Source: Adineta vaga
Lineage: Eukaryota > Rotifera
Reading direction: 5' to 3'
Assembly (NCBI GenBank): GCA_021613535.1
Contig: CP075497.1
Location: 11,594,001-11,658,000, forward strand
DNA: 64,000 nucleotides
In this document: piece after piece, positions 1 to 10,500 of the stretch
How positions within the stretch are numbered: position 1 is the stretch's first letter
How the letters are laid out: each line of letters opens with the position of its first letter
Notes under the pieces: generated by a model
What the model saw: only the letters and a program-made list of their open reading frames with translations
Told to the model about the DNA's origin: nothing
Databases searched by the model: none
Position numbers and translations under genes: made by a program

Positions 1-1101
1 AATCTAACACATCCAACCAATAATAGAGATACATCCGTTCCTATTCCAGGTAAATCCATTTCATTCAAATCTTTATAAACATCTTACATCGATTTTTACT
101 CTGTTATAGTTGTTGATCAAAATGTTAACAATGATTATCCATCATCATCTTTAGATTCTGATCTAAGCACATCACCAACTTCACATTATGCATCTTCTCC
201 AACATTGAACACGACATTTAGCGGCGAATCCACATCACCATCTTCATCATCAGCATCGAATTCGAATGTATTTATAAAACATTTCGTTTTTTCACCTGCT
301 TGTCATATTCGTATTGATTATCGTGGAAAACTTCGTAATGAACAATTATTCGAAACAGGACCATTCTTGAACTTATTAATTGGTTTAGCTCAATTAGCTA
401 AAGTTGATATTTATTTAAAACGCATTTCCTACAAACGTGGTCTATTAGGTTATGAAAAATTACTAACCTTTTTATTAAATGAATGGTTAAGTGATATACG
501 TCCAACGGATGTTATCAAAGGTATTGTACCATTATCATCGATATCACAAATTATTGTTGGAATAAAAGATTTATTTTACTTACCAATTGATCAATATCGT
601 CGTGATGGAAGAGTTTTACGTGGTATACAACGTGGTGCATCATCATTTACAACAAGTACAGCCTTAGCATTGATTGAACTAAGTAGTCAAGTCGTACGTT
701 GTGCACATTTTGCTGCTCTCTTATGTTTTGAATTGGTTTCATCATCAACAATTCCACCTAATGGAACAATATCATCCTCACCATCAACTCAAGCAATTAT
801 GGTACGAAATCATCCTCCACCTAATGATATTCGTGAAGGTGTAACGTATGCAGTTAATGTTATTCGACAAAGTTTTAATACAACATCGCATCAATTACGA
901 ACAGAAGCACAATTAGGACGACGACGAAAAGGTGTTCTAGGTGTTGTTGGTGGTTTATTAAGACAAATGCCATCCGTAGCTATACAACCGATTGTCACAA
1001 CAACAAAAGCAGCTGAAAATTTTCTTGTTGGTGTTCGAAATCAAATCGATCGAGATGAAAGAAATGATGATAAAGAAAAATATCGAAGTGAACATAATTA
1101 A
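1..1101 (+). CDS. ATG2: ATG2 autophagy lipid-transfer protein, C-terminal part
   Basis: This is the 3' end of a gene that begins before the window. Exons seen are 1-49 and 110-1101; the intron 50-109 has GT-AG borders and keeps the frame (split Val codon). After a Ser/Thr-rich linker comes the conserved ATG2 C-terminal region: 'HIRIDYRGK', 'LIGLAQLAK', 'YKRGLLGYEKLL', 'EWLSDI', then 'LPIDQYRRDGR' followed by 'RGIQRGASSF'. These agree with my memory of animal ATG2A/ATG2B. ATG2 is a rod-like protein that moves phospholipids from the ER to the growing autophagosome membrane together with WIPI/Atg18 and ATG9. The tail after about base 900 is basic and less conserved. Family assignment is strong; paralogue (A or B) cannot be told. 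Confidence 0.88.
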
Positions 1102-2235
1102 AATGAACTGACTAACAAAAAATGCTATTTTATGTTTCGTTTTTCTCTTCTTCTTCTTCTTTTGATAAACTCGTGTCTGTTGTGTGTATCATTCTTCTTT
1201 TTTTCACGCCTTTCTTCTTTTTTGTATATTACTCTTTTGGCAATGTGTGTTTGTAAAGACTTTTTCTCTCTTCTTCTTTGATAAAAAAAGAACGAACGAA
1301 AACTTTAAGTATAAGAAGAAATTCATGAAATCGAATTTGATATTGATTATCCAATCATTTTCTTTGACTTTATTGTTTCGGTTAAAATCTCTGAAAAGAT
1401 ATATATATGTATATTTGAAAACTATCATTTTCTCATCATGAATACATGTATCGTTTTTCTATTCATTGAAAAGAATCGTCGAAGCAAAGAGGTGTAATTG
1501 TTTCTTCACTTATTCAGTCTGTCTGATATCATTATCGAGCGTGTTCCGTTTTTTCTTTCTATTCAATTCCAATGAGACTACCTGTTGTGAGAAAGAGAGT
1601 CTTTATACATTCATTCTTTATATACATATAATGAGCATCGACATGTATATTGTCATCAATGGTAAAATGATAAAATAGCATTAAAGACGATTGTATATAT
1701 TCTAATGATCAAATAATGATTGTGATAACCTGTTTTTTTCAATTCATCGATGGAATGTCATATCACTTCATTGCTAGATGAATATATGTTCTGCTTTTCA
1801 TTCTCTTCTTTCTTATATGAGAGAATGACGATGCTGATGATGGCCATTAGTCAAACGATTCGTCGTCGATGGCACCCGGGTATCGATTGTTCCATTCTCT
1901 CTTTCTTTCTTTCTCTCTCTCTCTTCTACCTGGTCATTAAATATTTCGGGCGGCAGATAAACGGCGACATTCTCAACACCCATGTCTTTATGATCTATTA
2001 TGACAGTTAGAAGGATGATGATTAAGCAAACAGAAGTGTTCTCTCTTTTCTCTCTCTCTCTCTTTCTTCCAATCTAATATATGTATGTATATATATATAT
2101 AAATGAATACAATAAGCAGGTAGACGATAAAATCGAAAGAGAATATATAAATGAGACTTTGATAATGGAATCGAACTAAAAAGTACAACTAATTCAATCG
2201 ATTAAACGAAAGACAGACAAACATTATTCCTCGAC
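1102..2235. other. Gene-free spacer between ATG2 and the EVI1-like gene
   Basis: No convincing coding exon. The stretch is very T-rich on the plus strand, with TC/TTTC simple repeats around 1897-1924 and 2040-2068 and an AT run around 2085-2101. The short open frames here have low-complexity Phe/Leu/Ser-rich translations and no recognisable family. It probably holds the ATG2 3' UTR and the promoter/5' UTR of the downstream zinc-finger gene. Confidence 0.6.
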
Positions 2236-3397
2236 ATGTTATCTTTACTTTCTTCTTCGACTTTAAAACAAAATCATCATCATCATCAATGTTCTGAATG
2301 TCGGAAATCTTTTGCAACACACAGGTAAATATTTTCATTTTATATTGTCAATTAATCAGAAAATTTCTCTAGTGGACTTAAACAACATATGCATATACAT
2401 AAAACAATCAAACCTTACACATGTGAAGTAAGAACAAATGAAAATTACGATTATCATTTTTTTTCCTTTTGAAAATCAATATAGATTTGTTCGAAAGCTT
2501 ATACTCAATCATCTAATTTATGTCGACATAAACGTATTCATTCACGTGAAATCAAATGTCCAACATGTTTAATTACCTTTCCAAATGGACAGTTCTATGT
2601 TCGACATAAGAAAACTTGTGTAGTTAATCAACATTCTCCGAAAGCGAATCTCAATGAGGAAAATAAATGTAAAGCAATTGGTGTTGCTGCAACTCAGATG
2701 TATCATTCCTTATCAACTAATTCAACAAAAGAAAGTTTAACTTCTCCAACATTTCCAATGGATGCATGGACATTATTACATAAACAAATTCTATTTCATT
2801 TATATCAACAACAACAACAACAACATCAACAGCAACAAGAAGAAGAGGAAGAGGAGGAAGACGAAGAAGGGGAAGAAAATCTATGTGATACACCATTAGA
2901 TTTAACTGTACCGAAGAAAAGTTCAATTGAAGATGAATCTAGTAATAGTATGATATCAGATGAAGATGAGGACGATGAAAAACAACAAATTGAACATCAA
3001 CAACATCGTTTGCATGGTAATGGATATTATGAATGTGAATTTTGTTCAAAACAATTTCCTCGTGCAGCGAATCTAACAAGACATTTACGAAGTCATACAG
3101 GTGAACAACCTTATACATGTTTAATGTGTACACGAGCATTTAGTATTTCATCAAATTTACAAGTAAGATTTAATTTAATTTTTCTTCTAGAAACTAATTT
3201 TATTTCTCATATAGAGACATATTCGAAGTATTCATCATAAAGAACGACCATATGGATGTAATGAATGTGGAAAACGTTTTGGTCAACAAACAAATCTTGA
3301 TCGTAATTGAATAGAATACTTTGAAATATTTTAATTCGTTCTTTTCTCGTTTATTTTAGGACATATGAAGAAACATATGATTCATCTATCTCGATAA
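2236..3397 (+). CDS. Compact EVI1/MECOM/hamlet-type zinc-finger transcription factor
   Basis: Five exons: 2236-2324, 2373-2427, 2485-3162, 3215-3302, 3360-3397 (315 aa; phases consistent at all four introns). C2H2 fingers '[11 protein letters not shown]', '[21 protein letters not shown]' and '[13 protein letters not shown]' match the last fingers of the first EVI1 array. The linker holds Gln runs, an acidic run and a CtBP-type motif PLDLT near 2893-2907. The C-terminal array of three fingers ('[20 protein letters not shown]', '[18 protein letters not shown]', '[14 protein letters not shown]') is the signature EVI1/PRDM16/hamlet DNA-binding array. The order finger array - CtBP motif - three fingers is that of EVI1, a nuclear repressor in cell-fate control. 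No PR/SET domain and none of the first four fingers was found in the 1.1 kb upstream; an in-frame TAA lies at 2203 before the chosen ATG. Confidence 0.88.
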
Positions 3398-3667
3398 GAA
3401 GAATGATGCTTATGCACTTTGACTTTGTATTCTATGTTAATCGAATAATTTTCTTTCTCGTGTTTTTTTAGAGCTCTTTTTGCTTTTGTTTTCATTACAG
3501 TATATTGACATCTCTTTTAATCGAGTTCTTCTCTCGTTTTTTTTTGTTTATAGAAATAAATACTAAATTAAACATAAGTGAGATATTTATTTGAAAAAAG
3601 GAGAAATGCATATGACATGAAACTTTTGTTTAAATTTATCGAAATATTATGTGTTAAACGAAGTGAT

Positions 3668-5516
3668 TTATTTTATCCAATAATCTTGATGTTCTTTATA
3701 CCATTGAATTGTTTTATCTAATCCTTCATCAAAGGAAATTTTCGCTTTCCATCCTAAAGTTTTCATTGCTCCAATTGTTGTCGTAGTCGAATATCGTTTT
3801 TCCGTAAATGATCGTGCTTTAACATACACAATTGCATCTTCTGCTTTTTGATCCGAATGAAATTTTTCTAAAAGTTTCTTGGCAATATCTAAAACACATA
3901 ATTCATTTTCTCCACCAACATTATAAACCATTTTTGTCTTTCCACGATGAAATATCGTCTCAATTGCTTGAATAACATCATCAACATAAATATAAAGTCT
4001 TGTTTGTTTTCCATCACCATGAATTTTCAATTGTTCACCTTTCAATAAATTGTTGATAAATGTGGGAATGACTTTTTCAAAATGTTGTCGAGGTCCATAA
4101 ACATTACTTAAACGTACAATACAATATGATAGTTTAAAACTTTCACCATATGATTTAACAAGAAATTCTGCAGCAGCTATCGTTGCTGCATAAGGATTCA
4201 ATGGATTTAAAAGATTAGTTTCTTGATAACTTCCATCCGGTGTTTCACCGTAAACTTCATCGGTACTAATATGAATAAATTTTTGAATTTTACCATAGAT
4301 TCGAGTTGCTTCTAAAACAGAATGTGTACCATAGACATTCGTTTCAGTAAATGTAACACTATTTCCAAAGGAATTATCAAGATGAGCTTGGACAGCAAAA
4401 TGAACAATATGTGTTATGTTGTATTGTTTCATTAAATGTAAAACAATATCTTTATTACTTATATCAGCAACGATAAATGAATAATTTGGTGATGATGAAT
4501 TTTCTACATTTTTCGTATTCGAAACTGGATCTAATCGATCGATATTAATGATTTGATCATCGGGATAGGTTTCAAGCCAATGATTAATAAATGTACTTCC
4601 AATAAATCCACAACCACCTGTTACTAGAATAATTCGTGATGCATTTGGATTGAGAAGAATAGATTTTTGCTGAAGATATTCTTCGATACTTTTCGAAGCA
4701 TTAGGTATTGTAAATGATGCTTGATAGAGATGACGTGTTTCAGGTATAATCATTTGTTTATTCCATGTTTCGAATTGATCACTTAGATTTTCACCTGCGA
4801 TAATCTGTTGAACATTCAGATCACGTTTGATTTGTTTGGAAAGATATTGTTCCAACCAATGAAGTGATATCGTACCTTTATTACAAACATTAACTTGACC
4901 ATTTATCTTACTATCATGTATCAAAGCGAATAAAATAGGTAAAATATCCGAAAGAATAGTAATATGATGAGTTTCTTCAGGATCTGTTCCCCATAAAGAT
5001 TGAAATTTTGTTAATAAACCTTCTTCAGTTAATTCATCATCTGTTATTGGTGTGAAAAGTGTTGCACTAAAAACAAAACAAAAACAAACTAAGTTTTCAT
5101 TTCAAAGAATCGATTTACTTGATAATATGTGGATAAATATTGATCAATTCATCTGTTGCCTTTTGTATAATATCAATCGATAATTTCGAATCGGGAAGTT
5201 TATTTCCTATAGTTGATGTTATTAATAAAACAGGAATTGTTGAATAAGTATTGATAGTTGCTTGTGCAATGTAGAGAGGAATCAAAAGATGATCGTTCAT
5301 TGTTGCTTTAAGTGATCGATTTGTTTCGGATGTATTCTCATTCGCAATAACAATAATACGATTTGGATAATGTTTGATAATTTTCTCTTTAATATCTTCT
5401 AAGGACGATTTACCATGATGATGTTCATGAATAACAATTTGTCCAACGACGTGTAAAAGATCGTCACATTGTTTGACAATTGCATCTTGTTCATAACTGA
5501 ATATTAACCAACGCAT
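3668..5516 (-). CDS. Nucleotide-sugar 4,6-dehydratase-like protein with N-terminal reductase-like domain
   Basis: Two exons, 5119-5516 and 3668-5066, joined in frame (598 aa). The second exon has no upstream ATG, so the first exon is needed. Residues from about 275 are an extended SDR related to RmlB and plant RHM: Rossmann motif 'TGGCGFIGS', 'HFAVQAHLDNSFGNS', catalytic 'STDEVYGE' (TDE about 401-403), 'NVYGPRQHFEKVIP', 'IHGDGKQTR'. The YxxxK motif reads YAATI: the catalytic lysine (about residue 429, codon 4178-4180, ATA) is isoleucine. The N-terminal 270 residues resemble a degenerate NRS/ER reductase: 'SDILPILFALI' and 'NVCNKGTISLHWLEQYL' fit its C-terminal 'DDLLP...NPGxISHNE' region, but no Gly-rich nucleotide motif is visible. 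Such proteins act in cytosolic UDP- or dTDP-rhamnose synthesis. The missing lysine makes normal activity doubtful. Confidence 0.8.
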
Positions 5517-6590
5517 GTTCGACGTGTCTGGTTGTATTTCTTAATGAATATTAGTGCATAAATAAATCTTGTTGTTTGTTCTTTTATCTTGACGTGTGTC
5601 GGCCAATTTCTTTGCTCACTAAAAAAGAACGCAAATAATGAAAAAAGTAAACGAGAGAAAGCTTCACGACTAGATTCTTTTTTCCCCTCTTTTTTAACTA
5701 TGACTACGCACATCTGTATATCGTTACATCGCCTTGTCGCCTTTTTTTCTCGGTAGTCTGTTCAACGATTATATCGTAGAAAGAAAAATCAAATTTATTC
5801 TTAACTTGTCATTGATAATATATCAAACGATTGTGAAGGTGATTTTTTCACCTGACTTTCTTTTACTAATGTATATGTAAACATCGGTAGTCAGTCTTTG
5901 ATGAAAAATGGTTACTATGTATGTGGGATGAAAATTATATCAATCCATCGAAATAATCGACATACAAGATAAATTAGTTTTAGTTGATAGACAAAAAACA
6001 TTGTGTAGATATTCTATGATGATGAGAGAAATCGTTATATACAACGATTCCTTCAAGGACTACTATTTGTCTAAAAACTAAGATGGACGTGGGTATTTTT
6101 GCAATAATTCAGGAAGAGATGATGATGCATCTCGTAAACTCGATAACTATGAATTTTTAATACTCAGGTGTGTGAGAAATTTCTCAAGCACAGATCTGCA
6201 CAATGTCGAAAGGCTGAGCTCTCTAACTCGACTTAGTCAAAATATAGAAGCATTTTAATATGTTCTAGCAATTTTCGTAACAAACAATTCTTTTTTCAAT
6301 ATTCATTAAGAAATATTTAAGAAAACGTGTTCAAATAAATAAGTTATCTTCTCATTTGCATTGTAAAAACCGCTGCTCTATCATTTCCTGAACTATTGCA
6401 AAAATACTCACGATCATCTATAGCATCCCTTTCATTGCTCGAATTGAATTGCTTTACGAAAAAATTAATTATATTCGAAACTTCTGTAGAGGTATATGTT
6501 TGTATGAAAGTCATTCATATGGTATATATATCTTGATTATGAAGTAAACAGAAAACTTATGTTTAATAGGAAAAAAAAATTATTATTGTT
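5517..6590. other. Spacer without recognisable genes
   Basis: Contains the probable promoter of the dehydratase-like gene (minus strand) at its left side and the 3' region of the small minus-strand gene at its right side. A 69-codon minus-strand frame at 5504-5713 overlaps the dehydratase start in another frame and looks like noise. I see nothing else. Confidence 0.5.
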
Positions 6591-6815
6591 TTAATTCTTT
6601 TTTGCCGCTGTTTTTCGGCATTCTTGCATTTTATTTTGAGTCCATTCAGCTACTGGTTGACTGTTGTTTGGATTATGAGGATGATTTGGATTTGCATTTC
6701 GTGGCATTCCTTGATAGTTTTTAGATATCGCACCACCAACTTGTCCAGCAAGAGCACCAGGCATATGATTACCAACAGCACCTTCTTTTGAAATGCCTTG
6801 TTTTTTCTCTGACAT
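6591..6815 (-). CDS. Small hydrophilic Gly/Asn-rich protein (74 aa), unknown
   Basis: Single-exon frame with a normal amino-acid texture rather than the Phe/Tyr/Ile-rich texture of chance frames here. It is hydrophilic, lacks a signal peptide, begins MSEKKQGISKEGAVG, has a Gly/Ala-rich middle ('GALAGQVGGAISK'), an Asn/Pro/His stretch ('NANPNHPHNPNN') and a basic end (KTAAKKN), with one cysteine. Small, soluble, Gly-rich proteins are common among desiccation-related proteins, but I do not recognise a family and infer no function. The next gene, on the other strand, also encodes a tiny low-complexity protein. Confidence 0.5.
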   Translation of the reverse strand: MSEKKQGISKEGAVGNHMPGALAGQVGGAISKNYQGMPRNANPNHPHNPNNSQPVAEWTQNKMQECRKTAAKKN

Positions 6816-7202
6816 TTTGTTTCAACTGTAAAAAAAATTAATTTTTAATGCTTCTTTTTACCATCTGTCACGATATATGAATATCCTGACTGGGTATTTT
6901 TCCTCGCTTTCTTGTTTCATACGAAAGATAAACAATAGGAAATCTATCTTATATGTTACACGTAATCAGAAGATTTACAACACTCACTGCGCAATAAAAT
7001 ATCTAGAATGTTACTCATATTTGCTACACCATCTGTCGTCATTCGATTTCTTATTTGAATTATGATTCATATTACTTCACTTCTGCAACTACGAACTCGT
7101 TCTTTTCTTATTTTCTCTTGCCTCTGAAAATACTTATGAATATTTTTTTTCTTTTTCTCCACGGACGTAGGCTGATAGATGACGTCGGATTTTCTCTCTA
7201 TT

Positions 7203-7228
7203 TTTGCCATATATTTATATATATATAC
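7203..7228 (+). promoter_or_regulatory. Possible TATA region of the His-rich gene
   Basis: An AT-alternating stretch (TATATTTATATATATATA) lies about 85-105 bases before the ATG at 7312. It is suitable for a TATA box with a short leader, but this genome has many chance AT runs. Confidence 0.3.
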
Positions 7229-7311
7229 TCTGCGAACAAGTTTTTGCTCTCTAAGTTCATTTTAATCGAAAAAAAGAAAAACTCTATATACAAGTGATAT
7301 TTTAATCAACT

Positions 7312-7506
7312 ATGGGTAGTGGTTATTCATATTATCCTCCACATCATCATCATCATCCACATCACTTTAACCCAGGATTCCACTATCATCATCCGGGTCC
7401 GGCATTCGGTCCTCATCATCACCATCACATGGGTCCTGGTTTTGGATTTGGTCATCATTCTCATCATGGTGGTTTCGGTGGTGGTCACCATTTCGGTGGT
7501 CGGTAG
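7312..7506 (+). CDS. Histidine/glycine-rich small protein (64 aa)
   Basis: Single-exon frame starting MGSGYSYYPPHHHHH. About a third of the residues are His, arranged in runs (HHHHH, HHPHH, HHHHH) separated by Gly, Pro, Phe and Tyr, ending 'GGGHHFGGR'. No signal peptide or folded domain is visible. His-rich proteins of this kind can bind Zn, Cu or Ni or buffer pH in their families, but that is only inference here. A second frame over the same bases is an Ile/Val-rich shadow. AATAAA-type poly(A) signal follows at about 7563. The isolated, intron-free layout and good 3' signal support a real gene; the repeat-like composition leaves doubt. Confidence 0.5.
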   Translation: MGSGYSYYPPHHHHHPHHFNPGFHYHHPGPAFGPHHHHHMGPGFGFGHHSHHGGFGGGHHFGGR

Positions 7507-10500
7507 ACATTGCTAACAAGAACTTCTCTTATATTTTATGTATACATTCTTGTATTATAAGTAAATAAATTACATTCTTTGTAGAAAAAAAACTTTCTCA
7601 GAACATGTCATGCGCACTATTCTTTTCACACACTTACAACTATTACATCTTTTCTCAAGTGATATTTATCTGATAGTTCCTTAAAAAAACTATGACGTCA
7701 GAGGGAGATTATTTTAACTTTAAAAAATAAGCATTTTCAGTCTTTTCTTTTGTTTCCTTCCATGCACAATTTCAGAAAATTTTATCTCTATCTTTATTTG
7801 ATGGCATGTTATAGCAAAAAAGAAAGAAAAAATCTGACAAATGCCATTGAAGGTTATCATAGAGTGTATTAGCCTTTGATAAGATTACCTTCGAAGGTCT
7901 TTCTTTTAAAATCGGATCAATGTATATATGCATGATAGTTAATCACAAATAGAATGCATTTCTTTCTTACAACGTTTTATTTAGTTTAACACATTGTCTT
8001 ATTAGAATTTCAATGACATTCTTCAAAAAAAAAGGTTTGTCACTCTTTTTTTTGTCAATGTTGAACTTGAAAATATAATATTTAATAGCAATTTTCTATT
8101 TGTTGTTTGAAATAACTTATTCGAGTTTTAATCTCATTTATCTACTTAACAAATATTGACTTTTTGTTCATGTTTGAACTGATTTAACCTTAGAAAAATT
8201 CTTTTTTATCTTTCAATAGCGAGAAATAATACGTTTCATCGAATTCTTCACGCTTCCTTTTCGAGGAGATATTCCAAAAACAAGAAGAAGAAGATGTCAT
8301 TGACAGAGAATCATGAATAGACGCCGAAGTTTTTTCTCTAAATTTAGAAAATAACTATTAACCTAACATCTTGAGAAATGTGCGTATTTAACATCCATTA
8401 AAGATCGAGAATAAATTGCAACAACTTGTGAGAATAGTTATATGTGAATAAAACAAGTCGATTTAATTGATTTGTCAAGCATTTTGCTATTATAACCTCG
8501 AATATCTGTTCTTGCTTCTATAAAAGTGCTGACTAAAGTTCATATTACTTCATAATGTTATTTGATAATGGTAACTAGAAGTAAGCGAATCAATGGATCA
8601 TTTTACAAGATACTTGATCATGCAAATTTAACGTTAAAATGTGATTAATACGTAATCGCACCGTTCGTTGAATGTAATTGAGTGTCTCTTTAACGTGAAT
8701 ATCATTAAAAATTCTTCATCTTTATATATATTTAACAAAACTATAGAAAAGACGAAATCTTCTTTAGCGAATTCTAATCTATGATATAAGTTAATCATCT
8801 TTCTAAGAAATTCAATTTCTCAACCTTATTTGAATTGGGATATTGAACAGATGGTGTCGTTCGATGTCACTATTTCTGTTATTCATCATTTCAATCAGTA
8901 GAACAACCGATGGTGACACATTCGACAAACACCATACAACAAGCGAGTCGAGCGTGATAATAGTCGAAAAGAGAGAGAGAGAAAGGGGAGAAAAGAGACA
9001 ATGGATTCAATTAAATGCAGTAGTAGCAGCAACAGCAGTTAGAACGACAACAAGCATCCCCTAGTGTCTATATATCTATATGTATGTATGTATGCTTTGT
9101 CATCGTTCATTCATTCAATAGACTGATCTGTTGTTCAAACAAAAGAATTCACTTTCGCCTTGAAATTTCATCCGATCTGGTGTGTTTGCGTATTAGTGGA
9201 ACAATCAAATTGTCCCCCGTTATTTTTTGAACATATAAGCATATGGATAAACATCGTATGTATACATTTGTGAATGAAGTTGAGATTGAATTAAAAGAAG
9301 AAGAAGAAGTAGTGATTTCATCAACCAGATGCCTACTCCATTGAACAGATAAGATTTACCCCTATCATCGTCATCATCATTTTCAATAGTGATTGATGTT
9401 CATTCAGAGCATTAGTTCAAAAAGATCGACTAGTTTGTCTATTTTGACATATGAGCTACCTTGGTTATCATTAATTTTCTTTTTTTCTCTCGCTATGAAC
9501 ACACATCGTTGTATATTGTTGTTCGTTCGTAAAAGACAAGAATGATCATCGTTTGATCATCTTAGTATGGGGTATATTATACATATATCTAAAGCATCTT
9601 GAATGCAATTAAACCAGATGCTCTGTAAACGACCGGCTGATTGTATTTCAAGATCAAAACAGATATAATGTTCAATCAATGTGTGAACTACATTCATATA
9701 TCATCATCACCACTATGAAAGAGAAAGAAAAATGAATGACCATGAGAGAAGTAAAGGGCGGTCGTCATAATATTTATCTTGTATCATTAACAGACAAGGC
9801 ATATACATATGTGTAAAGAAAAATGAGGGTTACACATTCTTATTTCCATTTCTCTAATAGCATCAATAGACTGCAAGGCAAGTAGAAATTGCATATGTAA
9901 AACAACTTTGTCTGTCGAAGATTATTTCATATGTAGATAATCGTCTTATGATGAATTGTTAACAGCAGATCTATATTCTTCTACTGTCCAACGTTAATCA
10001 CAGAAAATATTCCGATTAGAAATTAACATAGGTATTAAATAATCCTTAGACACATGAGAAATCGAATTGTCTATCGAGAATGAAAGAAATAGAAATCGAT
10101 GCTAATCGAACCAAATAGAAATAAGCACCGCCTGTACGAATAGAAGTCAATCTGTCCCATGTTGATTCTCTCGAGACAAACCTAGTCATGACTTGGTATA
10201 AAAATGATGAATTTTTCATAATTCTACTTGACGCATTAGAAACAGACTCTTGATCGACCGATTGCCTGATGTGTCCAGTTGCTTTTTAATTCTTTCTTTC
10301 TTTTTTTTCTTCATTTTAATCTCTGATGTGTTCACGTGTATACGCGTGGCATTTCATGTCGGTTAGTTCGAAAGAAAAAGAAACCCATTAAAAGAATACA
10401 AAGCATAGTACAACTATACATCCGGCAGCAGTTAATTCATATGACTCGTAAGTCCGGTCAGACAGTAGGTAATGATCAGCGCGGTTGACCGTGAAAATGA

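Noticed and set aside
1897-2110. TC and AT runs as possible mobile-element ends
   Set aside because: They are ordinary simple repeats; no terminal inverted repeats, target duplications or transposase-like frames were found nearby.
7319-7516. 65-codon Ile/Val-rich frame over the His-rich gene
   Set aside because: Alternative frame of His/Gly codon repeats; the His-rich frame has the better start and 3' signal, though certainty is limited.
8843-9064. 73-codon frame with a signal-peptide-like start
   Set aside because: The part after the hydrophobic start is GA-repeat translation (Arg/Glu) without structure, and it lies in the gene-free region.
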